Source: an uncultured Acidobacteriota bacterium
Lineage (GTDB): Bacteria > Acidobacteriota > Terriglobia > Terriglobales > Acidobacteriaceae
Assembly (NCBI GenBank): GCA_903873705.1
Contig: CAIQPK010000059.1
Span: 62,001 to 126,000, forward strand
Direction: 5' to 3'
DNA: 64,000 nt
Both the position numbers and the translations under genes were made by a program. Below the pieces are notes generated by a model, which saw only the letters and a list, made by a program, of their open reading frames with translations, made no database searches and was not told where the DNA came from. Below, piece after piece: positions 8,991-19,361 of this stretch. Each line of letters opens with the position of its first letter. The stretch's first letter is position 1.

Positions 8991-9536
8991 CTAGTTTAGT
9001 TCAACGTGCGGTTGAATATGGCGTTTGTCGATGAGTCGGAAAGCCAGCAATGAAAGGAGCGCCCACACGACCACCATTCCGATCATCATGCTCGGCGGCA
9101 TCGAAGCAAGTGTCGCCAAATCTTTCCAGCGGATTTGAAAAAGTGTCACGATAAAGATAGGCACCAAAGAAAACTCCGCCCAGCGCGAGCGGGGAACAGA
9201 CCAGCAAATCAACAGCAGGCTCAAGGACAATGTTCCGAGAAGCTTATGCACCCACGGCAGCGTGTGGATGAAGAGAGATGCTGCAAACAGAAACGCTCCC
9301 GAAATGACGCAAATCGCCGCGACCTTCTCGCTGGTTGAGGAGACTTGCCTCTTCCCACTTCTCATCGCAAAGAAGAGCGCAACGAAATACATCGCCGTCC
9401 CGACGGCCCGGAACGCGGAGTGCTCAGCTCCCCTCAGGCGAACGAAATCTGACGCCAACCTCAACGCAAGACCAACAATTCCGACTAGGCAAGTCAAGAC
9501 CGGTTTGTACTTATCCTGAAGCATCATCGGCCTCAT
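8991..9536 (-). CDS. Hypothetical multi-pass membrane protein between lysC and dapB
   Basis: A 181-aa product with about five hydrophobic stretches (CLVGIVGLALRL, TAMYFVALFFAM, AAICVISGAFLFAASLF, LLGTLSLSLLLICW, MMIGMVVVWALLSLLAF). I do not recognise a family. It is sandwiched 20 bp after lysC and 4 bp before dapB, so it is very likely in the same transcript. Its base composition looks less GC-rich than the flanking biosynthetic genes, which suggests either a poorly conserved membrane gene or a later insertion into the cluster. A second start two codons downstream (MLQDK) is possible. Confidence 0.7.
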   Translation of the reverse strand: MRPMMLQDKYKPVLTCLVGIVGLALRLASDFVRLRGAEHSAFRAVGTAMYFVALFFAMRSGKRQVSSTSEKVAAICVISGAFLFAASLFIHTLPWVHKLLGTLSLSLLLICWSVPRSRWAEFSLVPIFIVTLFQIRWKDLATLASMPPSMMIGMVVVWALLSLLAFRLIDKRHIQPHVELN

Positions 9537-9556
9537 CGGGCACGTGCAGTTTGCCG

Positions 9557-10990
9557 CTATCCGACGGTAACGGCTCTCGCTTCCACATCAAACACATTCT
9601 CATCCGGCGCCGTAAAGAACCGCTTATGCAGCGACCGCACCGCTTCCTCAACATCCTCTTCGTCGATCATGAAGCTCATGTTGATTTCGCTTGCGCCCTG
9701 CGAGATCATCCGCAGGTTCACATGCTGCACCGCCGTAAACACCTGCGCCGCGATGCCCGCATGACCGCGAATATCGTTACCAACGAGGCAGATCAGCGCC
9801 TTGCCGCCTTCGTAGTTCACGTCGGCAATCTGACGCAGCTCCGCGCAAATCGCCGGCAACGCTTCATTCGAGTCCACCGTCACCGAGATCGAAACCTCGG
9901 AAGTGGAGACCATATCGATCGCGCACTTGTGCTTATCGAAGACATCGAACACGGCCTTCAAAAATCCATGCGCCAGCAGCATACGGCTGGCCACAATGTC
10001 GATGATCGTCAGCCGCTTCTTCGCCGCAATCGCCTTGAACGGACTCCGGCACACAGCCGGCGTCGCCACGATCTTCGTTCCCTCGTTCGTCGGATTCCGG
10101 CTGTTCAGCACCCAAACCGGAATATTCTTCTGCACCGCCGGCAGAATCGTCGCCGGATGCAGCACCTTGGCGCCAAAGTATGCGAGCTCCGCAGCTTCCT
10201 CAAAGCTCACCGTCTTCACCCGCAGCGCATCCGAGCAGATCCGAGGATCGGTCGTCATAATCCCGTTCACGTCCGTCCAGATCTCAATCGCGCCGCCATG
10301 CAGCCCGCCGCCAACCAGTGCAGCCGTGTAGTCCGAGCCGCCGCGTCCCAGCGTCGTCGTCACACCCTCCGGCGTCGACCCAATGAAACCGCCCATCACC
10401 GGAATCTTTCCCGCCTCAATCAGCGGCAGCACCAGCTTCTCCAGCGCCGCTTCAATCGCCTGCTCGTTGGGCGCAGCCTTGCCGTGAGTGTTGTCGGTGA
10501 TGATGCACTGCCGCGCGTCAAACTGCACTGCATCCAGCCCCAGCTCCGCAAACGCCGCCGCCACCATCACGCTCGACATCCGCTCACCAAAGCTGACCAC
10601 CAGATCCGACGTCCGCAGCGTCAGCTCGCCCAGCGCAGATATGCCGCTCAGCAACTCATCCAGCCCATCGAAATTTTCCGCAATCACGGCCAGCACGCCT
10701 TCCAGCCGGTCGCCGGTGGTCATCTGCATCGCGGTCTCGATGTGCCGCGAACGCAGCCGCGCAGAAATCTCGAACGCCACATCCTTATCGCCGCGCCCGG
10801 CATACGCTGCAGCCGAGCACGCCAGCAGCTGGTCCGTCACCTTCGACATCGCCGAAACCACCACCACCGGCTTCAGCCCCTTCGCATGGCGTCCCGCAAC
10901 AATACCCGCCGTCCGCTTGATCGCCACAGCGTCTTCAACCGACGTCCCACCAAACTTCATCACTACGATTTCAGGCCGAGGTGTGCTCAT
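9557..10990 (-). CDS. lysC: Aspartate kinase
   Basis: Phosphorylates aspartate, the entry step for lysine, threonine and methionine. The 477-aa protein starts with the kinase signature MKFGGTSVED and contains SFGERMSSV, a GRGGSDYTAAL nucleotide-binding loop and a WTDVNGIMTTDPR segment, then C-terminal ACT domains (from about residue 320) for allosteric feedback. No homoserine dehydrogenase is fused to it. Its start overlaps the asd stop by 4 bp (ATGA), a sign of translational coupling. Confidence 0.95.
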   Translation of the reverse strand: MSTPRPEIVVMKFGGTSVEDAVAIKRTAGIVAGRHAKGLKPVVVVSAMSKVTDQLLACSAAAYAGRGDKDVAFEISARLRSRHIETAMQMTTGDRLEGVLAVIAENFDGLDELLSGISALGELTLRTSDLVVSFGERMSSVMVAAAFAELGLDAVQFDARQCIITDNTHGKAAPNEQAIEAALEKLVLPLIEAGKIPVMGGFIGSTPEGVTTTLGRGGSDYTAALVGGGLHGGAIEIWTDVNGIMTTDPRICSDALRVKTVSFEEAAELAYFGAKVLHPATILPAVQKNIPVWVLNSRNPTNEGTKIVATPAVCRSPFKAIAAKKRLTIIDIVASRMLLAHGFLKAVFDVFDKHKCAIDMVSTSEVSISVTVDSNEALPAICAELRQIADVNYEGGKALICLVGNDIRGHAGIAAQVFTAVQHVNLRMISQGASEINMSFMIDEEDVEEAVRSLHKRFFTAPDENVFDVEARAVTVG

Positions 10991-12105
10991 GCCGTCACCG
11001 CCTCTCGCACCGCAAGCGCAGGAAATTTGCGGAAATCAAACTTGCCCAGCACCGCCAGAATCTCCGCATTCAAAATCGCCGCACCCGCCGCACCGCGAAT
11101 CGTATTGTGCGACAGCAGCACAAACTTCCAGTCAAAGATCGAGCAGGAGCGCAGGCGTCCCACCGTCGTCGCCATCCCGTTCCCGCGCATCAGGTCAATG
11201 CGCGGCTGCGGACGATCCACTGCCGTGTCATACTCCACCGGAAACAGCGGTGCCGAAGGCAGATGCAGCCCCTCATGCCCCTTGCCGCTCAGCGGCTGGA
11301 AGCCTTCAAACGCAGCGAGTATCTCTTCATACGTCGCCTTCTTCTTCAGCTTGATGCTCACGCACTCCGTGTGCCCGTCGATCACCGCCACGCGATTGCA
11401 ATGCGCGGAAACCTTCGCCTCCAGCGGCTGAAATCCACGCCCGTCCGTCGCGCCCAGCAGCTTCCCAACCTCTTCCTGCATCTTCTCTTCTTCGCTCTTG
11501 ATGAACGGCACCACGTTGCCCATGATGTCCAGCGACGCCACGCCCGGATAACCCGCGCCTGAAACCGCCTGCATCGTCGTCACAAAAAGCTGATCAATCC
11601 CGAACGCCATTTCCAGCGGCTTCAGCGCGAGCACCAGCCCAATCGCCGAACAGTTCGGGTTCGTCACAATGTACCCGCCGCTCGTCTTCCGAGTAGCCTG
11701 CGCCTCCAGCACATCAAGATGGTCCGCATTCACCTCCGGCACCACCAGCGGCACATCCGGAGTCATCCGAAACGCCGAGCTGTTCGAAATCACCGCGCAC
11801 CCCGCCTCGGCAAACTTCGGCTCCAGCTCACGCGCAATATCCGAGTCCAGTGCCGCAAAAATAATCCGCGGCAGCTCGCCCGTCGCCAGTTCCGGCAGGT
11901 TAGGCTGCAGCACCATCTTTGCGATGCGCTCCGGCAGCGGCGTGTCGAGCTTCCATTTACACGCGTCCGCGTACGCCTTGCCCGCCGAGCGGTCGCTCGC
12001 GGCAATCCACGTAATGTTGAACCAGGGGTGATTAGCTAGAAGCTGAATAAATCGTTGGCCGACCATGCCGGTCGCGCCCAGAATGCCTACGTTACGCCGT
12101 TCCAT
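10987..12105 (-). CDS. asd: Aspartate-semialdehyde dehydrogenase
   Basis: Reduces aspartyl phosphate to aspartate semialdehyde with NADPH. The 372-aa protein shows the N-terminal GATGMVGQRFI dinucleotide motif, the catalytic cysteine in VTNPNCSAIG (C152), the substrate-binding stretch VSGAGYPGV and the histidine in KVSAHCNRV. It resembles the archaeal/fungal-type branch more than E. coli Asd (for instance GHTECVSIKL). It is followed by lysC with a 4-bp overlap, so both first steps are made from one transcript. The gene order asd-lysC is compact and probably regulated as a unit. Confidence 0.94.
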   Translation of the reverse strand: MERRNVGILGATGMVGQRFIQLLANHPWFNITWIAASDRSAGKAYADACKWKLDTPLPERIAKMVLQPNLPELATGELPRIIFAALDSDIARELEPKFAEAGCAVISNSSAFRMTPDVPLVVPEVNADHLDVLEAQATRKTSGGYIVTNPNCSAIGLVLALKPLEMAFGIDQLFVTTMQAVSGAGYPGVASLDIMGNVVPFIKSEEEKMQEEVGKLLGATDGRGFQPLEAKVSAHCNRVAVIDGHTECVSIKLKKKATYEEILAAFEGFQPLSGKGHEGLHLPSAPLFPVEYDTAVDRPQPRIDLMRGNGMATTVGRLRSCSIFDWKFVLLSHNTIRGAAGAAILNAEILAVLGKFDFRKFPALAVREAVTA

Positions 12106-12218
12106 AATGCTTTAAAGATAACGCATCAGGACGCGGACAGCCCCACCCACGTGATCCATCCCTGCCCACCCCCGGTCAGATTGGTGACCAGCGGCAGGCA
12201 GGGCGCAGCCAACCGCAG

Positions 12219-12533
12219 TTAGTCCACGTACTCCACCCGCCGATAACGCCGCCGCACCCGGTGGCTTCCGCCGCCCCACGCCGCCAGCAGCGCAATCGCA
12301 TGAATAAGAAACCAGATCGTGATGCCCTGGTCCTGGTAGATCCAGAACAGGATCAGCACCCGCGGAATCAGCAGTGCGACGATCGCCGGAATAATCCCGA
12401 TCGTCGGCGGAATGTACTGCACCATGCTGTGCTGCAACCACGCAATCACCATCGAGATGCGCGGCAAAAACAGCGACAAAACAAGAAACCACACCGGAAT
12501 GGCGTGAACCGGGAACGTGAGCGAGAAGTTCAT
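12219..12533 (-). CDS. Small hydrophobic membrane protein
   Basis: A 104-aa product with three or four hydrophobic helices (IPVWFLVLSLFLPRISMVIAWL, IIPAIVALLIPRVLILFWIY, GITIWFLIHAIALLAAW) and a basic C-terminal tail (HRVRRRYRR). No family recognised. It lies between the lipoprotein gene (39 bp upstream) and asd. The overlapping 126-aa ORF at 12112-12492 lacks this clear membrane pattern and is taken as a shadow. Confidence 0.6.
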   Translation of the reverse strand: MNFSLTFPVHAIPVWFLVLSLFLPRISMVIAWLQHSMVQYIPPTIGIIPAIVALLIPRVLILFWIYQDQGITIWFLIHAIALLAAWGGGSHRVRRRYRRVEYVD

Positions 12534-12572
12534 GGCTGACCTTTCAGAACCTGCAAAATGAATAGACCCGAA

Positions 12573-13361
12573 TTACTTTCCCGAAAAAGTGAAATCCGCC
12601 TGCAGAACGCCCTTCGGCGGCACCGTAATCTTGACGTCCTGCTCGCCCAGCGTCTCGTGCACGGCCGCCAGCGTGTACTCCCCCGGCGGCAGCCCGGCAA
12701 TCGTAAAACGCCCATCCTCACCCGACACCGCAAAGTACGCATTCGGCGCAATGTTGATGAACGCACTCATCCATCCGTGGTTCGTACAGAACACCCGCAC
12801 CATGGTCTCGGGCTGCATGAACGGATGGCTCACCGGATTGCCCATCGGCCCCTGCGTAATGTCCATCCGCGCATTGCCGCCACCCGACGTTGACGTTACC
12901 GTCAGGCTCGTATGCATCGTCGGATCGGAGTTCCTCACCTCCACCGTCCCACCCTGCTGCAACGCGATCACGTGCGGTATATACCGGCAGTCTTTCTGGT
13001 CCAGCACCACCGGCGCCGCATTCGCCACCACCGGCGCCGGCGGGGCGCCCGCCTTGATATACACATAAACGTTGGCCAGCCGGCCGCCGGCCACCACAAC
13101 CTGCTCCTTCGGAACGGCCACACCAGCCCGCACGCAATTAGGATCCATCGTCGTATCCAGCATCACTTTCGCGGGCGCCGGCCCATTGAAATGAATCACG
13201 CCCTCAATCCGCCCCGCATCCGAGCTGGGCGCAGCACCGCCCACAGGCTGGCTCCCCTTACCGATCACTTCCGCCTTCTTCAGCGCAGCATCCGGCTTGC
13301 AACCGGAAACAGTCAGCGTGGTGGCGAGAAGAACAACGGCGGACGTGCGAAGGCTCATCAT
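12573..13361 (-). CDS. Lipoprotein with cupredoxin-like and carboxypeptidase-regulatory-like domains
   Basis: The ORF track starts at 13607, but ATG 13361 begins a clean lipoprotein signal: SLRTSAVVLLATTLTVSGC. The mature part (to 262 aa) has a plastocyanin-like domain (about residues 50-205) with HPFMQPETMVRVFCTNHGWM, i.e. a Cys-x-x-His-x-x-Met arrangement and earlier histidines that could bind copper, and a short C-terminal CarboxypepD_reg-like fold (FTIAGLPPGEYTLAAVHE). This layout is known from predicted periplasmic proteins of Acidobacteria and Planctomycetes; role unknown. It sits upstream of asd in the same direction. Confidence 0.75.
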   Translation of the reverse strand: MMSLRTSAVVLLATTLTVSGCKPDAALKKAEVIGKGSQPVGGAAPSSDAGRIEGVIHFNGPAPAKVMLDTTMDPNCVRAGVAVPKEQVVVAGGRLANVYVYIKAGAPPAPVVANAAPVVLDQKDCRYIPHVIALQQGGTVEVRNSDPTMHTSLTVTSTSGGGNARMDITQGPMGNPVSHPFMQPETMVRVFCTNHGWMSAFINIAPNAYFAVSGEDGRFTIAGLPPGEYTLAAVHETLGEQDVKITVPPKGVLQADFTFSGK

Positions 13362-13470
13362 GCTTACAGCATAAGATGCGCACCTTCGCGCGCCGTTTGT
13401 ACCACCCACCAAATCCTTCCTCAATTCGCCGCAAAGCCGCAACTGCCGTTGTATCCTGCAAGCCAAAGCC

Positions 13471-14085
13471 ATGGCCCACACCTTCCCACCCTCACGCCTT
13501 GAAGCCTTCTCGGACGGCGTCATCGCGGTCATCATCACCATCATGGTGCTGGAGCTCCACGTCCCCCACGAAAACGGCGCCGCCGGCCTCCAGGCCATCG
13601 CCCCCATCCTCGGCGTCTACGGCCTCTCGTTCGCCTTCGTCGGCATTTACTGGGTCAACCACCACCTGCTTGTCCACGGCATCCGCGAAGCCTCACCCCG
13701 CGTGCTCTGGGCCAACCTCGTCTGGCTTTTCCTGCTTTCGCTGCTTCCCTTCTTCACCTCTTACGTGCAGGAAAAACACCGCGACAGCTTCTCCGTCTCG
13801 CTCTACGCCGCCTCCCTCGCGCTCACCGGCTTCGGCTTCATGCTCCTCCGCATGACCATCAACGACCGCCGCCGCGCCGAAGGCACCATCGTCCACGCCG
13901 ACCTCGCCGTCCAGGCCAAGCACTGGGGATCGCTCGCCACCTACGCCGCCTGCATCGCCCTCGCGCACTGGTATCCCATGACCACCCTCTGCATCATCGG
14001 AGGCATCACCCTCGTCTGGGTCATCCCCACCCTCGGCGTAGAACGCTGCGAAACCGAAACTCCCCACTCACCCCACCACCCCTAG
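13471..14085 (+). CDS. TMEM175/DUF1211 family membrane protein (putative potassium channel)
   Basis: The 204-aa protein begins with the family signature R-x-x-A-F-S-D in the first helix (RLEAFSDGVIAVIITIMVLE) and has about six transmembrane helices. Bacterial TMEM175 homologues form potassium-selective leak channels in which the first-helix FSD motif lines the pore. A second, divergent member lies at 16843-17583. It is divergent from the cupredoxin-like lipoprotein gene, with promoters presumably in the 109-bp gap. Confidence 0.85.
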   Translation: MAHTFPPSRLEAFSDGVIAVIITIMVLELHVPHENGAAGLQAIAPILGVYGLSFAFVGIYWVNHHLLVHGIREASPRVLWANLVWLFLLSLLPFFTSYVQEKHRDSFSVSLYAASLALTGFGFMLLRMTINDRRRAEGTIVHADLAVQAKHWGSLATYAACIALAHWYPMTTLCIIGGITLVWVIPTLGVERCETETPHSPHHP

Positions 14086-14153
14086 CCTCAACGGCAACCC
14101 CAACGCCGCCGTTGACGTTGCTCTTGTCGCCGCTCTTGCTCTTGCCGTTGCCT

Positions 14154-14228
14154 GAAGGTACCCCGAGGCTTCAGCCTCGGGTTTCATATCCTGCCGAAGA
14201 CGCGGGGCTTCAGCCCCTGGGGTATGCC
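14154..14228 (+). repeat. Two-hairpin GCTTCAGC repeat element, copy 1
   Basis: Contains the hairpin CCCGAGGC-TTCA-GCCTCGGG and a second GGGGCTTCAGCCCC hairpin, bounded by GAAGGTA and GGGGTATGCC. The copy at 35979-36054 is the reverse complement with only scattered differences. Upstream, 14092-14153 is a degenerate GTTGCC/CTTGCC-type hexamer stretch. The gap from 14086 to 14388 holds no gene. Confidence 0.85.
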
Positions 14229-14278
14229 CCTGGGGTATGCCCCTGGGGTATGCCCCTGGGGTATGCCCCTGGGGTATG
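14214..14278. repeat. Five perfect tandem copies of a 13-bp unit (CCCCTGGGGTATG)
   Basis: The unit CCCCTGGGGTATG is repeated five times without mismatch at 14214, 14227, 14240, 14253 and 14266. Each unit contains the palindrome CCCCTGGGG. The array extends the right end of the two-hairpin element; the other copy of that element has only one such unit, which points to slippage expansion. Confidence 0.95.
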
Positions 14279-14388
14279 CCCGCCCGTCTCCGCCCCACGC
14301 TCCTCCCCGGGCAACTAGAGCCGGATATCGCCACGTTTTCCGCCTCGCCCACCCCGCACAAGGCCCAATGCACTAAACTACGTATCGC

Positions 14389-15303
14389 ATGAACCTGCAA
14401 GGCTGCGGCACCGCTCTCATCACTCCCTTTCGCCAGGACGGCACGGTCGACGAACCGGCGCTGCTGGCCCACGTCAACTGGCAGATCGCCAACGGCGTCT
14501 CCCTGCTCATCCCCTGCGGCACCACCGGCGAAGCCGCCACCCTCACCGAACCCGAGTGGCTCCGCGTCATCGAAGTCACGGTAGCCGCCGCCGCCGGCCG
14601 CGTCCCGGTCTTCGCCGGAGCAACCCACAACGCCACGCACCAGGCCGTAGCCAACGTCAAAAAGCTCGCCAAAATCGACGGCCTCACCGGCATCCTCACC
14701 GCCAACCCTTACTACACCAAGCCCAACCAGCGCGGCCAGTACGAGCACTTCCGCGCCATAGCCGAGGCCACCGAGCTCCCCATCCTGCTCTACAACATCC
14801 CCGGCCGCACCGCCGCCAACTTAGAGCCTGAAACCGTGCTACGGCTGGCAGAACTACCCAACATCGTCGGCATCAAGGAATCCAGCGGCAACATGCAGCA
14901 GATCACCGAGCTGCTCACCCAGGCCCCCCGCGCCTTCCGCGTCTTTTCCGGCGACGACGCCCTGGCCCTCCCCACGCTAGCCGTAGGCGGCATGGGCCTC
15001 ATCTCGGTAGCCTCGAACGCCATCCCCCAGCAAATGTCCCAAATGGTAGCCTCCGCCCTCAACGACCACTGGATCGCCGCCCGCCGCATCAACCGCCATT
15101 ACTTCCCCCTGATGCAGGCCATCTTCACCGAACCCAGCCCCGCCCCCATCAAAGCCGTCCTTTCGATGATCGGACGAGGCAACGAAAACCTCCGCCTCCC
15201 CATGGTCCCCGTCGCCTCCACCACCCGCCGCAAACTCGAAATCATCCTAGGCGAACTAGGCCTCCTCAGCGACCGGCCGGACGACAATTTGCGGGTGTTC
15301 TAA
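14389..15303 (+). CDS. dapA: 4-hydroxy-tetrahydrodipicolinate synthase
   Basis: Condenses aspartate semialdehyde and pyruvate, the committed step of lysine/diaminopimelate synthesis. The 304-aa protein has GCGTALITPF at the N-terminus, the CGTTGEAATL threonine pair, catalytic Y135 in LLYNIPGRT and the Schiff-base lysine K163 in VGIKESSGN. It begins a rightward cluster (dapA, secreted ORF, dapD, TMEM175-like, RNase J). Its stop codon overlaps the next ATG as TAATG. The upstream 300 bp is mostly repeat DNA. Confidence 0.95.
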   Translation: MNLQGCGTALITPFRQDGTVDEPALLAHVNWQIANGVSLLIPCGTTGEAATLTEPEWLRVIEVTVAAAAGRVPVFAGATHNATHQAVANVKKLAKIDGLTGILTANPYYTKPNQRGQYEHFRAIAEATELPILLYNIPGRTAANLEPETVLRLAELPNIVGIKESSGNMQQITELLTQAPRAFRVFSGDDALALPTLAVGGMGLISVASNAIPQQMSQMVASALNDHWIAARRINRHYFPLMQAIFTEPSPAPIKAVLSMIGRGNENLRLPMVPVASTTRRKLEIILGELGLLSDRPDDNLRVF

Positions 15304-15866
15304 TGCGCTGGCTGCTAACGATCGTCCTGATGACGGGGATAAACGCCGACTCACAAGTTTGGCGCATCGATGAGCAGCAACTTCTGACGCCAATCACCAG
15401 CATGTCCGGGGAGCAACGTCTGGCCATTATGCGCGCCATCGAACCTCAACTTCGCAGTGAGATGAAGACCAACTGGATCGAGAAAGCCGAGATCGGTGCG
15501 GTGAAACGGTCCATCCGCACTCAACGAATAACCACTGCCACCGGATCTCTTCTTCTTATGCAGGGAGGTTGGGGAACAGCCGAGTGCAGTGGAACAGGCA
15601 ACTGTGCTGTCTGGGTTCTCGACAACCACTACCGTCTGCTGCTCGGCAATGCCAGCGGGACGAGGATTGAAGTTCTGAAAGCTGCACATCACGACCAGCC
15701 GGACATCCTTATCGCGGCGCATGAATCTGCAAACGAAGAATCCAGAGTGACGTACGTCTTCAACGGCGTGAAGTATAGGCCAGCCGTGTGCATGGAAGTG
15801 AGTTTCAGCGATCTGCAAGGAAATCCCTATAAACGCCCGCATGCGGAACCCAGCCAGTGCCACTAG
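15303..15866 (+). CDS. Hypothetical secreted protein between dapA and dapD
   Basis: A 187-aa product with a signal peptide ([17 protein letters not shown]). It contains a paired-cysteine segment ([14 protein letters not shown]) and a C-terminal stretch [15 protein letters not shown]. No family recognised. The start codon overlaps the dapA stop (TAATG), so it is translationally coupled. Its DNA is visibly less GC-rich and less C-biased at third positions than dapA and dapD, which suggests a later insertion into the lysine cluster. Confidence 0.7.
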   Translation: MRWLLTIVLMTGINADSQVWRIDEQQLLTPITSMSGEQRLAIMRAIEPQLRSEMKTNWIEKAEIGAVKRSIRTQRITTATGSLLLMQGGWGTAECSGTGNCAVWVLDNHYRLLLGNASGTRIEVLKAAHHDQPDILIAAHESANEESRVTYVFNGVKYRPAVCMEVSFSDLQGNPYKRPHAEPSQCH

Positions 15867-15915
15867 CTCGCCTCAAGAGTCCTGCACAGTACGCCCGGCT
15901 ACAATCTTTTTATCC

Positions 15916-16800
15916 ATGAGCACACCTTCCTCTCTCGAACAGACCATCGAACAATTCTTCGCCGAAGGCCCCGCCGCCATCGGCAACAAAGACGCCCTCA
16001 AAGCCTTCCACCAGCTCCGCGACGCCCTCGAAGCCGGCACCCTCCGCTCAGCCGAACCCGACCCCACCGCCCCCCTCGTCGCTGGCGGACAAGCCTGGCG
16101 CGTCAACGCCTGGGTCAAGCGCGGCATCCTCCTCGGCTTCCGCCTCGGCGCACTCGAAAGCATGAACGGCAGCAACCCCGTCGCCCACCCCGCGCTCAGC
16201 TTCGTCGACAAAGCCACCTACCCCGCCCGCCAGTTCAAACCCGAGCAGGGCATCCGCATCGTCCCCGGCGGCAGCTCCGTCCGCGCCGGCGCCTTCCTCG
16301 CCAAAGGCGTCGTCATGATGCCCCCGGCTTACGTCAACGTCGGCGCCTTCGTAGACGAAGGCACCATGATCGACTCCCACGCCCTCGTCGGCTCCTGCGC
16401 CCAGATCGGCAAGCGCGTCCACCTCTCTGCATCAGCCCAAATTGGTGGCGTGTTAGAGCCCGTCAACGCCTCCCCCGTCATCATCGAAGACGACGCCCTC
16501 ATCGGCGGCAACACCGGCGTCTACGAAGGCACCATCGTCCGCGCCCGCGCCGTCCTCGCCGCCGGCGTCATCCTCACCCGCGGCACCCCGGTATACGACC
16601 TCCCCAACAACACCATCCTCAAAGCCACCCCCGACCAACCCCTCATCATCCCCGCCGGCGCCGTAGTAGTCCCCGGCTCCCGCGCCATCACCACCGAACC
16701 CGGCAGATCCCTCGGCCTAAGCGTCTACACCCCCATCATCGTCAAATACCGAGACGAGAAGACCGACCTCTCCACCACCCTCGAAGACCTCCTCCGTTAA
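15916..16800 (+). CDS. dapD: Tetrahydrodipicolinate N-succinyltransferase
   Basis: Transfers succinyl from succinyl-CoA to tetrahydrodipicolinate; its presence shows that the succinylase branch of diaminopimelate synthesis is used. The listed ORF starts at 15841 inside the preceding gene; ATG 15916 gives the expected N-terminus [15 protein letters not shown] and 294 aa. The left-handed beta-helix is visible as hexapeptide repeats ([45 protein letters not shown]) and the DapD signature with [18 protein letters not shown] is intact. Confidence 0.95.
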   Translation: MSTPSSLEQTIEQFFAEGPAAIGNKDALKAFHQLRDALEAGTLRSAEPDPTAPLVAGGQAWRVNAWVKRGILLGFRLGALESMNGSNPVAHPALSFVDKATYPARQFKPEQGIRIVPGGSSVRAGAFLAKGVVMMPPAYVNVGAFVDEGTMIDSHALVGSCAQIGKRVHLSASAQIGGVLEPVNASPVIIEDDALIGGNTGVYEGTIVRARAVLAAGVILTRGTPVYDLPNNTILKATPDQPLIIPAGAVVVPGSRAITTEPGRSLGLSVYTPIIVKYRDEKTDLSTTLEDLLR

Positions 16801-16842
16801 CAGCGTCCCGAATCACCGCCACCTGATACCCTAACCCCACCC

Positions 16843-17583
16843 ATGCCTCTCCACCACCACATCAACAAAGACGGCTTCCGTCTCCGCGGAATCGAACTCT
16901 CCCGCATCGACGGCTTCTCCGACGTCGTCTTCGGCTTCGCCCTCACGCTCATCGTCGTCTCCCTCGAAGTCCCCCACACCTACAACGAGCTGCACGCCGT
17001 TCTGCTCGGCTTCGTTCCCTTCGCCATCTGCTTCATCTTCCTCATCCTCGTCTGGTGGGACCACTACACCTTCTTCCGCCGCTTCAACCTGCACGACCGC
17101 ACCACCATCTTTCTCAACTGCGGCCTCCTGTTCACGGTCCTTTTCTACGTCTACCCGCTCAAGTTCCTCTTCAATCTCATCGCCGCGCAGGCCACCGGCC
17201 AGTCCCGCAACGTCTTCACCCAGGTCGGCCAGCCCCGCGAGCTCATGATGGTCTACGGCGCCGGATTCGCCGCCATCTACTTCATCTACGCCGCCATGTA
17301 TTGGAACGCCTGGCGCCAGCGCAAGCACGCCCACCTCAATCCCCTCGAAACCACCCTCACCCTCTCCTATATGTGGGACCACTTCGGCGTCGGATGCGTC
17401 GGTCTGCTCTGCTGCCTGGCCGCCCGCCTCCTCCCGCCCGACCAGGCTGGCAACGCCGGCTGGTTCTTCTTCATCATTGGCATCTGGAAGACCGTCCACG
17501 GAACCGTCTCCGGCAAGCTCACCAACGCCGCCCGCGCCCGCACCGCCCCCGAAGACCTCACCGCCCCACCTGCTCATTTGTGA
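16843..17583 (+). CDS. TMEM175-like (DUF1211) membrane protein
   Basis: A 246-aa protein with the first-helix signature RIDGFSDVVFGFALTLIVVSLEVP, matching the R-x-x-x-F-S-D pore motif of TMEM175 channels, and about six hydrophobic helices in total. It is longer and divergent from the 204-aa paralogue at 13471. It lies between dapD and the RNase J gene in the same direction, with gaps of 42 and 44 bp. Channel function is inferred from the motif. Confidence 0.8.
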   Translation: MPLHHHINKDGFRLRGIELSRIDGFSDVVFGFALTLIVVSLEVPHTYNELHAVLLGFVPFAICFIFLILVWWDHYTFFRRFNLHDRTTIFLNCGLLFTVLFYVYPLKFLFNLIAAQATGQSRNVFTQVGQPRELMMVYGAGFAAIYFIYAAMYWNAWRQRKHAHLNPLETTLTLSYMWDHFGVGCVGLLCCLAARLLPPDQAGNAGWFFFIIGIWKTVHGTVSGKLTNAARARTAPEDLTAPPAHL

Positions 17584-17627
17584 CCGAATGCCGGACAGCA
17601 CTCCTTACTGCGATAGACTGAAGATCC

Positions 17628-19288
<1,661 letters not shown>

Positions 19289-19298
<10 letters not shown>

Positions 19299-19341
19299 GG
19301 CTGGAGTTCCAAGCCTGGAGTTCTAAGCCTGCGCTCTAAGC
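19289..19341. repeat. 14-bp tandem repeat covering the RNase J stop codon
   Basis: Units GGAGCTCTAAGGCT, GGAGTTCCAAGCCT, GGAGTTCTAAGCCT and a partial GCGCTCTAAGC follow head to tail. The first unit contains the last RNase J codons and the TAA stop. Confidence 0.85.
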
Positions 19342-19361
19342 AAACCCTCCCCCGGGCAAAG

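Noticed and set aside
9335-11431. 698-aa + strand ORF over lysC/asd
   Set aside because: Arg/His/Pro-rich shadow in high-GC DNA; both underlying minus-strand genes are clear enzymes with intact motifs.
10800-12218. Lysine riboswitch or T-box leader for asd-lysC
   Set aside because: Only about 110 bp separate asd from the upstream ORF, and I see no conserved lysine-element or T-box core there.
12112-12492. 126-aa minus-strand ORF
   Set aside because: It overlaps the better-supported 104-aa hydrophobic protein and has no coherent membrane or domain pattern.
14214-14278. CRISPR-like array
   Set aside because: Units are 13 bp and directly adjacent, with no spacers and no cas genes; the 21-25-bp array at 36275 is likewise continuous.
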